DNA of 11,894 bases from Bacillota bacterium (lineage in GTDB: Bacteria; Bacillota_C; Negativicutes; JAEYSJ01). Every line of letters begins with the position of its first letter. Position 1 is the stretch's first letter. Location: assembly GCA_023434855.1 (NCBI GenBank), contig JAEYSJ010000224.1, positions 1-11,894 on the forward strand. The letters run 5' to 3'. Position numbers and translations under genes: made by a program. The notes under the pieces were generated by a model. It was not told the origin of the DNA. It was given only the letters and a program-made list of their open reading frames with translations, and did not search any database. Shown piece by piece: positions 1 to 6,002 of this stretch.

Positions 1-1097
1 GCCCACTGCCAGGCGGACCGCCGCCTCCCGGAGGGCTGCCGCTGGCCGGACATCCCAGCAACGGTCCAATGCCTTTATTTTTTTTCGTTAGGTTGGATAC
101 AAATGAAGATATTGTTTCCTTTTCACCTTTTCTGTCACTTTCCAATTCGTATTTAACCGCTCTGGTGGAGGAGACACTTGATATCGATAATGTAAGAGGA
201 AGCTTTGAATTCCGGGAAACAGAGTATTCCTATTTGAAAGCTCCTCTGCCGAAAAATCAGGGCATGTTTATTATCTACAAGGACGCTACGCATGATAAAA
301 CCGCCCTGCGTTTAATGATTACGGCCTTAAGCTTTACGGGATTAATTTGCGTCATTCTATCTTTTTTTGGCAGTCTTATTGTGGCTAATAAGGCAATGTA
401 TCCCATACAGCAAGCCTGGCAACAACAAAAAGATTTCTTAGCTGACGCATCTCACGAACTTCGCACCCCTTTGTCGATAATTCAGATGAATTTGGAAGCA
501 GTGCGGGCTAACCCGGAAGAGACGGTGCAGGAACAGACAAAATGGTTAGACAATATAGCCGAAGTAACCTTTGGCATGTCCAAACTGGTAGATTCCCTGC
601 TATTTCTCGCCAGAATAGACTCTCGCCAGCAATTATTACAAAAAGAATATTTCGCTCTCCATCAAGCTGTTGTTCTGACAGCCAACCCCTTTCTTCCCAT
701 GGCCCAGGTCAAAAATATCAGCCTGTCTATCCGGGCCGCTGAAGAGATTTATTATTTTGGCGACGAAGCAAAGATACGTCAGGTAATCGGTATCCTGCTG
801 GATAATGCCATTCGACACACTCCGGAAAGCGGCAGTATTACTACCAGTCTGAAATGCCAAAATCAAACAGCTGTTTTATCTGTAACTGATACAGGTGAAG
901 GTATTGCGTCTGAGCATTTAGATAAAATTTTTAACCGTTTTTATCAGGTGGATTCTGCCCGGGCCAAGGGCGGCACCGGACTAGGATTGTCAATCGCCAA
1001 GTGGATTGTTGAAACCCACGGAGGAACCATCGCCGTAGCCAGTATTCCGGGAAAGGAAACCACCTTCACTGTCCGCCTCCCTTTGAAATATAAGTAA
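1..1097 (+). CDS. Sensor histidine kinase, 5'-truncated by the window edge
   Basis: This is a membrane sensor kinase that autophosphorylates on histidine and passes phosphate to a response regulator, which is not in the window. The frame is open to the left edge (first full codon at 3), so the ATG at 69 is probably internal; residues before it form a proline/glycine-rich stretch (PGGPPPPGG) in the extracytoplasmic sensor loop. Counting from the ATG at 69: extracytoplasmic part about 1-78, one transmembrane helix about 79-106, then directly the dimerisation domain without a HAMP domain, with the phospho-acceptor His129 in SHELRTP. The ATPase domain shows the N box (LLDNAIRH, about 243-250), G1 box (DTGEGI, 274-279), F box (FNRFYQ, 288-293) and G2 box (GGTGLGLS, 301-308). 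All catalytic motifs are intact and the C-terminus is complete. The partner regulator gene is expected just upstream. Its stimulus cannot be read from the sequence. Confidence 0.93.
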   Translation, partial: PLPGGPPPPGGLPLAGHPSNGPMPLFFFVRLDTNEDIVSFSPFLSLSNSYLTALVEETLDIDNVRGSFEFRETEYSYLKAPLPKNQGMFIIYKDATHDKTALRLMITALSFTGLICVILSFFGSLIVANKAMYPIQQAWQQQKDFLADASHELRTPLSIIQMNLEAVRANPEETVQEQTKWLDNIAEVTFGMSKLVDSLLFLARIDSRQQLLQKEYFALHQAVVLTANPFLPMAQVKNISLSIRAAEEIYYFGDEAKIRQVIGILLDNAIRHTPESGSITTSLKCQNQTAVLSVTDTGEGIASEHLDKIFNRFYQVDSARAKGGTGLGLSIAKWIVETHGGTIAVASIPGKETTFTVRLPLKYK

Positions 1098-1110
1098 GAC
1101 TGGACATACA

Positions 1111-1267
1111 TTTAACCGCCAAAGCCGCCAAGAGCGCCAAGAAAACATGGGAATTTTTATTTTGTGAATTCCTGACACTAGTTCTCTTAGTGACATATTG
1201 CCATAGAGGCAACTCGCCTGAAAACAATAGGATTCCCTTGGCGTTCTTGGCGCCCTTGGCGGTTAAA
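1111..1267. repeat. 157-bp element with 31-bp CGCCAAG-type inverted ends
   Basis: The left end (1111-1141) and the reverse complement of the right end (1237-1267) match at 28 of 31 positions. Each arm starts TTTAACCGCCAA and carries three tandem copies of a GCCAAG-like unit. The 95-bp centre holds two further small hairpins (CACTA/TAGTG near 1177-1193 and TTGCC/GGCAA near 1198-1212). No target-site duplication is obvious and there is no gene inside; short open frames across it only translate the repeat. From general experience, similar CGCCAAG/CGCAAAG repeats are scattered through many bacterial genomes, so a non-autonomous mobile repeat or its relic is the likeliest reading. Confidence 0.6.
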
Positions 1268-1293
1268 CACCTTGTATATCTAAACAAATATAA

Positions 1294-1322
1294 AATCCTG
1301 CGCAGTTGAACCGTGCAGGATT
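1294..1322. terminator. Hairpin between convergent kinase and sigma genes
   Basis: An 8-bp perfect stem (AATCCTGC / GCAGGATT) with a 13-nt loop sits between the ends of the convergent kinase and sigma genes. On the - strand the stem is followed by TTATATTT, on the + strand by GTTTCATTT. It fits a weak bidirectional intrinsic terminator. Confidence 0.5.
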
Positions 1323-1377
1323 GTTTCATTTAAAATATTTATAAGTTCAAAAAACTAATGAATCAATTTTTCTCAAG

Positions 1378-1992
1378 CTACCTGGCAGCTACCCGTTGGG
1401 TATAAAGATAGTTGGATAGCTTTTTCCGGGCACGCTGTATGGCATTGTCTACAACCTTGGGGTCAAAATTCAATTGTTCAGAAATATGCCGCTGCTTAAA
1501 TCCACGAATATATAGTTTCATTATCCGGCGCTCATTATCTGATAAGTTGCCCTCAATGAATCTCAGAATTTTTTGTACAGATTCTTTATCAGTTACTACC
1601 TCAAGCGGATCTTGTGTTCGTTTCTCCGTGACCAGCCGGTCGATCAATCTGACATTATTGCCTGCATTGTTGTCATCGCCTGTATAATATAGCGAACATG
1701 CATAATTTGCCACCATATGCTTTTTTCTGTTAGCTGTTGTTATCGCCGACTTAATCATATTTCTTATATTAATTTTAGCTATGAAATCAAAGGTGTAAAT
1801 TCCATCTTCATCAAAATGCAAAATAGCATTGTATAGACCTAGCAGCCCCCATTGATAAAGGTCGTCAATATCCCCACCCGGAAGATAATACTTGTTTGCA
1901 TACGAATAAATTATCTTCCTGAATTTTGCTACAATGCGGTTAAATTCTTCATTGTTGATATCACCAACATTATCAAAGCAAGATTTTAGCAT
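1378..1992 (-). CDS. SigH-like RNA polymerase sigma factor (sigma-70 family)
   Basis: This 204-residue protein should bind core RNA polymerase and direct it to a special promoter set. It has only regions 2 and 4. Region 2 (about 20-92) carries the core-binding stretch DIDDLYQWGLLGLYNAI and an -10-recognition part around TFDFIAKINIRNMI and TANRKKH. The region 4 helix-turn-helix (about 149-195) reads LSDNERRIMKLYIRG, then HISEQLNFDPKVVDNAIQRARKK. The spacing and the AITTANRKKHM and VDNAIQRARKKL stretches resemble Bacillus Spo0H/SigH, which is slightly longer. The usual DxxQEG core motif is DDLYQWG here, and the usual ribosomal/secE neighbours of sigH are absent, so a SigH paralogue is more likely than the main SigH. 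AAGGGG (2002-2007) lies 9 nt before the ATG. It is transcribed alone, converging on the kinase gene. Confidence 0.85.
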   Translation of the reverse strand: MLKSCFDNVGDINNEEFNRIVAKFRKIIYSYANKYYLPGGDIDDLYQWGLLGLYNAILHFDEDGIYTFDFIAKINIRNMIKSAITTANRKKHMVANYACSLYYTGDDNNAGNNVRLIDRLVTEKRTQDPLEVVTDKESVQKILRFIEGNLSDNERRIMKLYIRGFKQRHISEQLNFDPKVVDNAIQRARKKLSNYLYTQRVAAR

Positions 1993-2058
1993 CAGCCCAA
2001 ACCCCTTGAAATTTTTTTAGTGTAACCATAATTAATTTTAAACCCATTTATGGGAGTA

Positions 2059-2084
2059 AAAAATAGGGCTTTGGTCCTATTTTT
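2059..2084 (-). terminator. A/T-flanked hairpin after the permease gene
   Basis: A 9-bp perfect stem (AAAAATAGG / CCTATTTTT) with an 8-nt loop ends in six T on the - strand. It lies about 100 bp beyond the permease stop codon and before the sigma gene, so it may separate these two same-strand genes. The stem has only two G-C pairs, so it would be weak. It also overlaps the candidate sigma-gene promoter. Confidence 0.4.
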
Positions 2085-2109
2085 GTAGGAAATATAGAAT
2101 TTTTGTCAA
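2082..2109 (-). promoter_or_regulatory. Candidate SigA promoter of the sigma-factor gene
   Basis: Read on the - strand there is a perfect -35 TTGACA (2104-2109), a 16-bp spacer and TACAAA (2082-2087; 4 of 6 to TATAAT). A transcript would start near 2075, leaving an 80-nt leader. The -10 is imperfect, and the start would fall within the adjacent hairpin, so the call is tentative. Confidence 0.35.
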
Positions 2110-2185
2110 AATATAGTCAGAGAATCACCAGTCTTTATGACTACTCTTGCTTGATAATAAATAATAAATGGAGGAATTTGGTTAT

Positions 2186-3424
2186 TTATTCACCCTCAGT
2201 GATGCCACGTTTTTTTATCAATGTTATATTCCCGGTTAATATATAATTTGTCGTCATTCCGGCAACCAGACCCCAAAACGGAGCCCCGATTCCAGCGATG
2301 GAAACACCGGAAACAGTGACAAGAAATGTTATCAGAGCACTTTCCCGCTGTTTTTCCCCCTTCATTGCCGCTGTAAGGCTTGAGCTTATTGCTCCAAACA
2401 GCGCTAAGCCGGCGACAACTGCTATTAATTCTCCCGGAAAAGCGGAAAAAACAGAGACAATAGTTGCGCCGAATATACTTACCAATATATACAAAGCACC
2501 GCAGGACACCCCGGCAATATAACGTTTGGCAGTATCGGCATGGGCTTCCCTGCCTGTGCAAATAGCCGCTGTAATTGCTGCTAAGTTGATACCGTGAGAA
2601 CCAAATGGGGCGGATATAAGTGAAGCAATACCTGTTGTTGTAATTAGCGGACTGGCAGAAATATTGTAGCCATCTACCTTTAATACCCCCATGCCGGTGG
2701 CATTCTGCGATGTCATGGTAACAATACACAGGGGAATCCCCAGACCGATCAATGCCTCCAAAGAAAAAGTCGGCATGGTAAATACCGGTTGCACCAGTGA
2801 AATATGCACACTCCCTAAAAACAGAGTCTGAAGCTTGTATGCCATCATCAGGCCAATTAACAAAGTTGCTGCCACCGCATAACGGGGAACCAAGCGCTTA
2901 GCCAGTAAATAACACAGCAACATTGGAAGAGATAGTAACGGCAGCTGCTTCAAAGACACAAAAACATCAACACCAAACTTCAGCAAAATACCCGCAAGCA
3001 TTGCGGCAATAATTGCCTGAGGGACCCGTTCCATAATAGTGGAAAAGAAACCGGAAAGCCCCAATGCAACAGCTATTACAGCAGCGAACACAAACGCGCC
3101 GATGGCGTCGGAATAGGCATAAGCCGACCAGCCTGAAACCAGCAATACCGCCCCTGGTGTTGACCATGCGGTAATAATCGGTGCCCTGAACCACACGCTC
3201 AGCATAATTCCGCTAATTCCGCTGCACAGCGATATTGCCCATATCCAGGAAGATAATTGAGCCGCGTTTAAATCCGCAGTTTTTGCCGCCTGAAAGATTA
3301 TCAGCAATGGCCCGGAATAAGATACCATAACCGCGATAAAACCAGCAATCACCGCACCTATGGAACAGTCTTTTCTCATCGTGTCAAAAAAATTAATAAT
3401 CTTGTAAAACCCTTCTTGCATCAT
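2186..3424 (-). CDS. benE: Benzoate/H+ symporter, BenE family inner-membrane transporter
   Basis: This is a polytopic membrane protein of the BenE (YdcO-like) family, predicted to take up benzoate or a related aromatic acid with protons. The start used gives 412 residues with about 12 hydrophobic segments across the whole length. Family-like stretches include FRAPIITAWSTPGA in the first half, TMTSQNATGMGVLK in the middle, and APFGSHGINLAAITAAIC in the second half; the last two are typical of BenE. The frame stays open to an ATG at 3505, which would add 27 residues. I prefer the ATG at 3424 because AAGGGGGA (3431-3438) lies 6 nt before it, while the upstream ATG has no ribosome site and the extra residues are polar and unlike a transporter start. 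It is divergent from a MocR regulator, its likely controller. The true substrate is not shown by sequence, and no aromatic degradation genes are in the window. Confidence 0.88.
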   Translation of the reverse strand: MMQEGFYKIINFFDTMRKDCSIGAVIAGFIAVMVSYSGPLLIIFQAAKTADLNAAQLSSWIWAISLCSGISGIMLSVWFRAPIITAWSTPGAVLLVSGWSAYAYSDAIGAFVFAAVIAVALGLSGFFSTIMERVPQAIIAAMLAGILLKFGVDVFVSLKQLPLLSLPMLLCYLLAKRLVPRYAVAATLLIGLMMAYKLQTLFLGSVHISLVQPVFTMPTFSLEALIGLGIPLCIVTMTSQNATGMGVLKVDGYNISASPLITTTGIASLISAPFGSHGINLAAITAAICTGREAHADTAKRYIAGVSCGALYILVSIFGATIVSVFSAFPGELIAVVAGLALFGAISSSLTAAMKGEKQRESALITFLVTVSGVSIAGIGAPFWGLVAGMTTNYILTGNITLIKKRGITEGE

Positions 3425-3505
3425 TATACATCCCCCTTGCCCTGCCGCACCGCAAAATAACTTAAATTCTTCACTGTTCGAAAACGGAACGTTTTTCTTA
3501 AGCAT

Positions 3506-3602
3506 TGCAGTGTTATATTTTTATAGCGTATTATACATATATAATCATCAATTATATATAACAGTCAACGTTGTTGTATAACACTATGCAGAGGTGATGT
3601 AA
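3506..3602. promoter_or_regulatory. Divergent control region with TATAACA/TGTTATA operator-like repeats
   Basis: A very A+T-rich region separates the permease and MocR genes. AGTGTTATA (3509-3517) is the exact inverse of TATAACACT (3577-3585). A further TATAACA at 3557-3563 is a direct repeat of 3577-3583, exactly 20 bp (about two helical turns) away. On the - strand TATAAT (3530-3535) is a possible -10 for the permease; on the + strand TATAAT occurs at 3540-3545. MocR-family regulators are known to bind phased repeats at their own divergent promoters, so these are the best operator candidates. No convincing -35 boxes were found. Confidence 0.45.
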
Positions 3603-5099
3603 GTGAACATTTCCATTAACAGACATGCGGGAATATCTGTTAAGGAACAGGTCAAACTGGAACTTGCCCAACGCATCCGGTCAGGCTTGCTTGAAGATGG
3701 CCAGCGGCTGCCTTCTGTTCGCCAGCTTTCCGCTCAGTTAAAAATCAGCCTGGTTACCGCTCACCAGGTGTACAAAACTCTGGAACAGGACGGACTAATA
3801 GAATCCATCCGCGGCAGGGGGACATTTGTCAGATTTCATAAAATCAGTATTAATAAGAATACCCAAAATACCATATCCTTTGGCTCTAACCCTTTTGCCT
3901 GGCAGCTGTCCATTCCGGATAATCTCCCCCGGGCTAGCTTCTGGAGTCAGAGCGCTGTACGGCTGCCTGCGGAAATACTGGATTTGTCGACAGCATCTAT
4001 CCATTACACTTTGTTGCCCCTTGATCTTTTGCAGACTTCCATCAGGTATTCGCTGGATAGATATTCCCAGTCCCACGGCAGTTATTCGCCCTATCAGGGC
4101 GACCTGGAATTCTTACAGACAATCAGCTGTTATTTGTCCGAGCAAAGTAATATAGCATTACGCCCCCACCAGCTCATCATTACCAATGGAACCCAGCAGG
4201 GTATGGATTTGTTTGCCCGCACATTTCTCGGACCAGGTGACGTAGTTGCCGTTGAGGCTCCCTGCTTTCCCAGTGCAATTGACATTTTCCGGCTAAGCCC
4301 TGCCGTTATACAGCCTGTCCCCATTGACGACAATGGAATGCGGGTGGACATATTAGAAGAGTTGTCCACCCGCATGAAAATCAAAGCCCTTTATACTGTA
4401 CCAACCTTCCAGAACCCAACCGGACTTATTATGTCTTTAAACCGGCGCAGGGAAATCCTGGAATTCGCCGAAACTAATAATGTCCTTATATTGGAAGACG
4501 ATCCCCACCGTGAGCTGTTTCTGTCAGGCAATGGCGACATTGGAAGATTGCCGCCACCGCTAAAATCAATGGATAAAACCGGACGGGTAGTGTATCTGAA
4601 AGGGTTCAGCAAATTTCTTTTCCCCGGGCTGCGTTTAGGCGTTACCGCTGCCGACGGTTCCGTATACAACCGGCTGCTTGCAGCTAAATCCATCGCCGAC
4701 TTAGGTTCTCCGTTATGGCTGCAAAAAGCCCTTATCCGGTTGTTTGCTAGTCCCCAGCTTTACAGCTACATCAAGAAGTTAAATCAGATTCTGGTACGGC
4801 GCAGCCGTTTGGTTGCTGCCAAACTTGCGCGGGAGCTCAGTCCGGCAATTCGCTTTCCGGAGATTTCCGGGGGTATGCACTTATGGCTGACCTTGCCGCC
4901 AGCCGTGTCCGCCGATAGCTTGATTCCCGTCGCTCATCACCGCGGTATTCATTTTTTGCCTGGATCAATCTTTTATCCGGCAGAACCGGAATCCAACCAC
5001 CTTCGTATTTGCTGGACCAATTTGTCTGACGATAATTTACCAAAGGCACTGGATATATTGTGTGAACTGTTAAACGAGGCTGTAGTTGGAGCACAATAA
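3603..5099 (+). CDS. MocR/PdxR-type regulator: GntR winged helix fused to class I aminotransferase domain
   Basis: This 498-residue protein has an N-terminal GntR winged helix-turn-helix (about 1-78; QRLPSVRQLSAQLKISLVTA and the wing GLIESIRGRGTFV), a linker to about 115, and a fold-type I aminotransferase domain (about 120-498). Cofactor motifs are present: NGTQQG (195-200), NPTG (271-274), EDDPH (298-302), the PLP-binding Lys337 in KGFSK, and Arg468 in HLRICW for a substrate carboxylate. In this family the aminotransferase part serves as a PLP-dependent effector sensor rather than as an enzyme. The EDD motif is more often followed by a Tyr where His302 stands. The start is a GTG with AGGTGA ending 5 nt before it. 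It is divergent from the BenE-like transporter, which it probably controls together with its own gene. The effector is unknown. Confidence 0.9.
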   Translation: MNISINRHAGISVKEQVKLELAQRIRSGLLEDGQRLPSVRQLSAQLKISLVTAHQVYKTLEQDGLIESIRGRGTFVRFHKISINKNTQNTISFGSNPFAWQLSIPDNLPRASFWSQSAVRLPAEILDLSTASIHYTLLPLDLLQTSIRYSLDRYSQSHGSYSPYQGDLEFLQTISCYLSEQSNIALRPHQLIITNGTQQGMDLFARTFLGPGDVVAVEAPCFPSAIDIFRLSPAVIQPVPIDDNGMRVDILEELSTRMKIKALYTVPTFQNPTGLIMSLNRRREILEFAETNNVLILEDDPHRELFLSGNGDIGRLPPPLKSMDKTGRVVYLKGFSKFLFPGLRLGVTAADGSVYNRLLAAKSIADLGSPLWLQKALIRLFASPQLYSYIKKLNQILVRRSRLVAAKLARELSPAIRFPEISGGMHLWLTLPPAVSADSLIPVAHHRGIHFLPGSIFYPAEPESNHLRICWTNLSDDNLPKALDILCELLNEAVVGAQ

Positions 5100-5115
5100 A
5101 TATAGAATATTGCCG

Positions 5116-5134
5116 CAGGCTTGGCCTGGATTTT
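5116..5134 (+). terminator. Short hairpin after the MocR gene
   Basis: CAGGC / GCCTG, a 5-bp stem with a 3-nt loop, is followed by GATTTT, 17 bp after the MocR stop codon. It is between convergent genes. The stem is short, so this is a weak terminator candidate. Confidence 0.35.
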
Positions 5135-5147
5135 ACCAGTTCGCCAG

Positions 5148-5378
5148 TCAGTCAACCATCTTGTACCAATTATTGATCGTATGTTTCAACTTGCCCAGGG
5201 AATACTCTAACTGTAATAATTCCTGAAAATAATCAACAAATAAGTTCCACTCTTCTGACGTAAAATCTTCGCGAGCTTTCTGTGGCAGTGATAATTTTAT
5301 CATATTAGTAATAGCTATTTCTGTTTGTTTGATGCTCCTCATTGTAATTAGCATCTTATTCAGTGGATGTATAATCAT
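5148..5378 (-). CDS. Small hypothetical protein (76 aa), divergent from an XRE regulator
   Basis: I do not recognise a family for this 76-residue protein. It has no clear membrane segment; the sequence is mixed and looks helical, with a basic N-terminal third (MIIHPLNKMLITMRSIKQ) and an amphipathic second half with alternating leucines (FQELLQLEYSLGKLK). It is supported as a real gene by a full ribosome site (GAGGAGGT) just before the ATG, although only 3 nt separate the two, so the ATG at codon 9 or 13 is less likely but possible. It also has a near-perfect SigA promoter (TTGACT, 17 bp, TATAAT). It is divergent from the XRE gene, whose operator-like palindromes touch its -35, so it is probably repressed by that regulator. 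A role as partner or target of the XRE protein is an inference. Confidence 0.65.
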   Translation of the reverse strand: MIIHPLNKMLITMRSIKQTEIAITNMIKLSLPQKAREDFTSEEWNLFVDYFQELLQLEYSLGKLKHTINNWYKMVD

Positions 5379-5424
5379 AATACCTCCTCAATATAATTAA
5401 TATTTTTTACATGTTTTAACAAAT

Positions 5425-5453
5425 ATTATATCCGGTAATATCTGGAAAGTCAA
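5425..5453 (-). promoter_or_regulatory. SigA promoter of the 76-aa gene
   Basis: On the - strand TTGACT (5448-5453) is followed after exactly 17 bp by TATAAT (5425-5430). The transcript would start near 5418, giving a 40-nt leader with the GAGGAGGT site. Its -35 overlaps the first operator-like palindrome by two bases. Confidence 0.65.
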
Positions 5454-5486
5454 TAACTATCAGTTATTATAATTTACTGTCAGTTA
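5452..5486. promoter_or_regulatory. Paired palindromic operator candidates for the XRE regulator
   Basis: AATAACT-ATC-AGTTATT (5452-5468) is a perfect 7-bp inverted repeat. Its core ACTATCAGTTA (5456-5466) recurs as ACTGTCAGTTA (5476-5486) exactly 20 bp away, about two helical turns. A TATAAT that could serve as the -10 of the XRE gene (5468-5473) lies between the two copies, and the -35 of the opposite gene touches the first. Binding here could shut both divergent promoters. A further ACTGTCAGTT occurs inside the XRE gene at 5782-5791. Confidence 0.5.
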
Positions 5487-5532
5487 ACAGGCTGGTGTCG
5501 TTTCATGTTGAAGATACTTCTTAGGTGATATA

Positions 5533-5901
5533 ATGTTATTTGGTGAAATTATTAAAAAAACAAGAGAAGCGATGAATCTCAGTCAGGACGATGCCTCGAA
5601 AATGATCGAAAAAAAATATGCCATTCGTTTGTCGGCACCTTATCTGAGCATGATAGAAAATGGCATGCGAACAAATATTACAGTAAACGTGATAAAAGCT
5701 TTATTAGATTTTTATAGCCTGCCTTTTTCCGCTGCCGCCAGTCTTTTCCAAAATATAATCGCTGAAAAAAAAGTACCTTATACTGTCAGTTCACCTGAAA
5801 CGGAAACGCAAATTGCCAATTTGCCGGAAGAGGCAAAACGCAGTATTGATGAATTTACCGCTTATATAATCACGAAGTATGGCAAGGATGTAAAAAAGTA
5901 A
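5533..5901 (+). CDS. Small XRE-family (Cro/CI-type) DNA-binding regulator
   Basis: This 122-residue protein has an N-terminal XRE helix-turn-helix (about 5-65): FGEIIKKTREAMNLSQDDAS, followed by the recognition region LSAPYLSMIENGMR and NVIKALLDFYSLP. The C-terminal part (about 95-120) has LPEEAKRSIDEFTAYIITKYG, a helical tail common in small Firmicute XRE regulators. It has no peptidase or sensor domain, so any ligand or partner is unknown. AGGTG lies 5 nt before the ATG. Two operator-like repeats sit in its promoter region, so autoregulation and control of the divergent 76-residue gene are likely but inferred. A strong hairpin follows the stop codon. Confidence 0.85.
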   Translation: MLFGEIIKKTREAMNLSQDDASKMIEKKYAIRLSAPYLSMIENGMRTNITVNVIKALLDFYSLPFSAAASLFQNIIAEKKVPYTVSSPETETQIANLPEEAKRSIDEFTAYIITKYGKDVKK

Positions 5902-5917
5902 TAGAATTCCATAAAAT

Positions 5918-5961
5918 GCAAATGACCTGAATCCTTTTTTGGGGGGATTCAGGTCATTTGC
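5918..5961. terminator. Strong bidirectional hairpin between XRE and deacetylase genes
   Basis: A 17-bp perfect stem (left arm GCAAATGACCTGAATCC at 5918-5934, right arm 5945-5961) encloses a 10-nt loop of six T and four G. It stands between convergent genes. A long T tract is missing on both sides (ATTTTATGG on the - strand), so it may act as a shared terminator and as a 3'-end stabiliser. Confidence 0.7.
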
Positions 5962-6002
5962 GTTCATATATCCTTATCTTCACAGTTCAAAAACACATCT
6001 TC

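Noticed and set aside
1066..1329. Open frames across the inverted-repeat element
   Set aside because: They translate the CGCCAAG repeat into runs such as TAKGAKNAKG and ALLAALAVK, a known artefact of such repeats, and lack ribosome sites.
2085..2125. SigH-like -35 (GTAGGAAAT) on the + strand between permease and sigma genes
   Set aside because: No -10 at 11-12 bp, and no + strand gene follows.
2196..2729. 177-codon open frame in another frame of the permease strand
   Set aside because: The overlapping BenE frame has the family motifs; this frame is rich in Cys, Arg and Tyr and looks like a frameshifted read.
3425..3505. Longer N-terminus of the permease from the ATG at 3505
   Set aside because: No ribosome site; the 27 extra residues would also run over the divergent promoter and operator region.
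3826..4155. 109-codon open frame inside the MocR gene
   Set aside because: It lies in a different frame within a well-supported coding region and has no domain.
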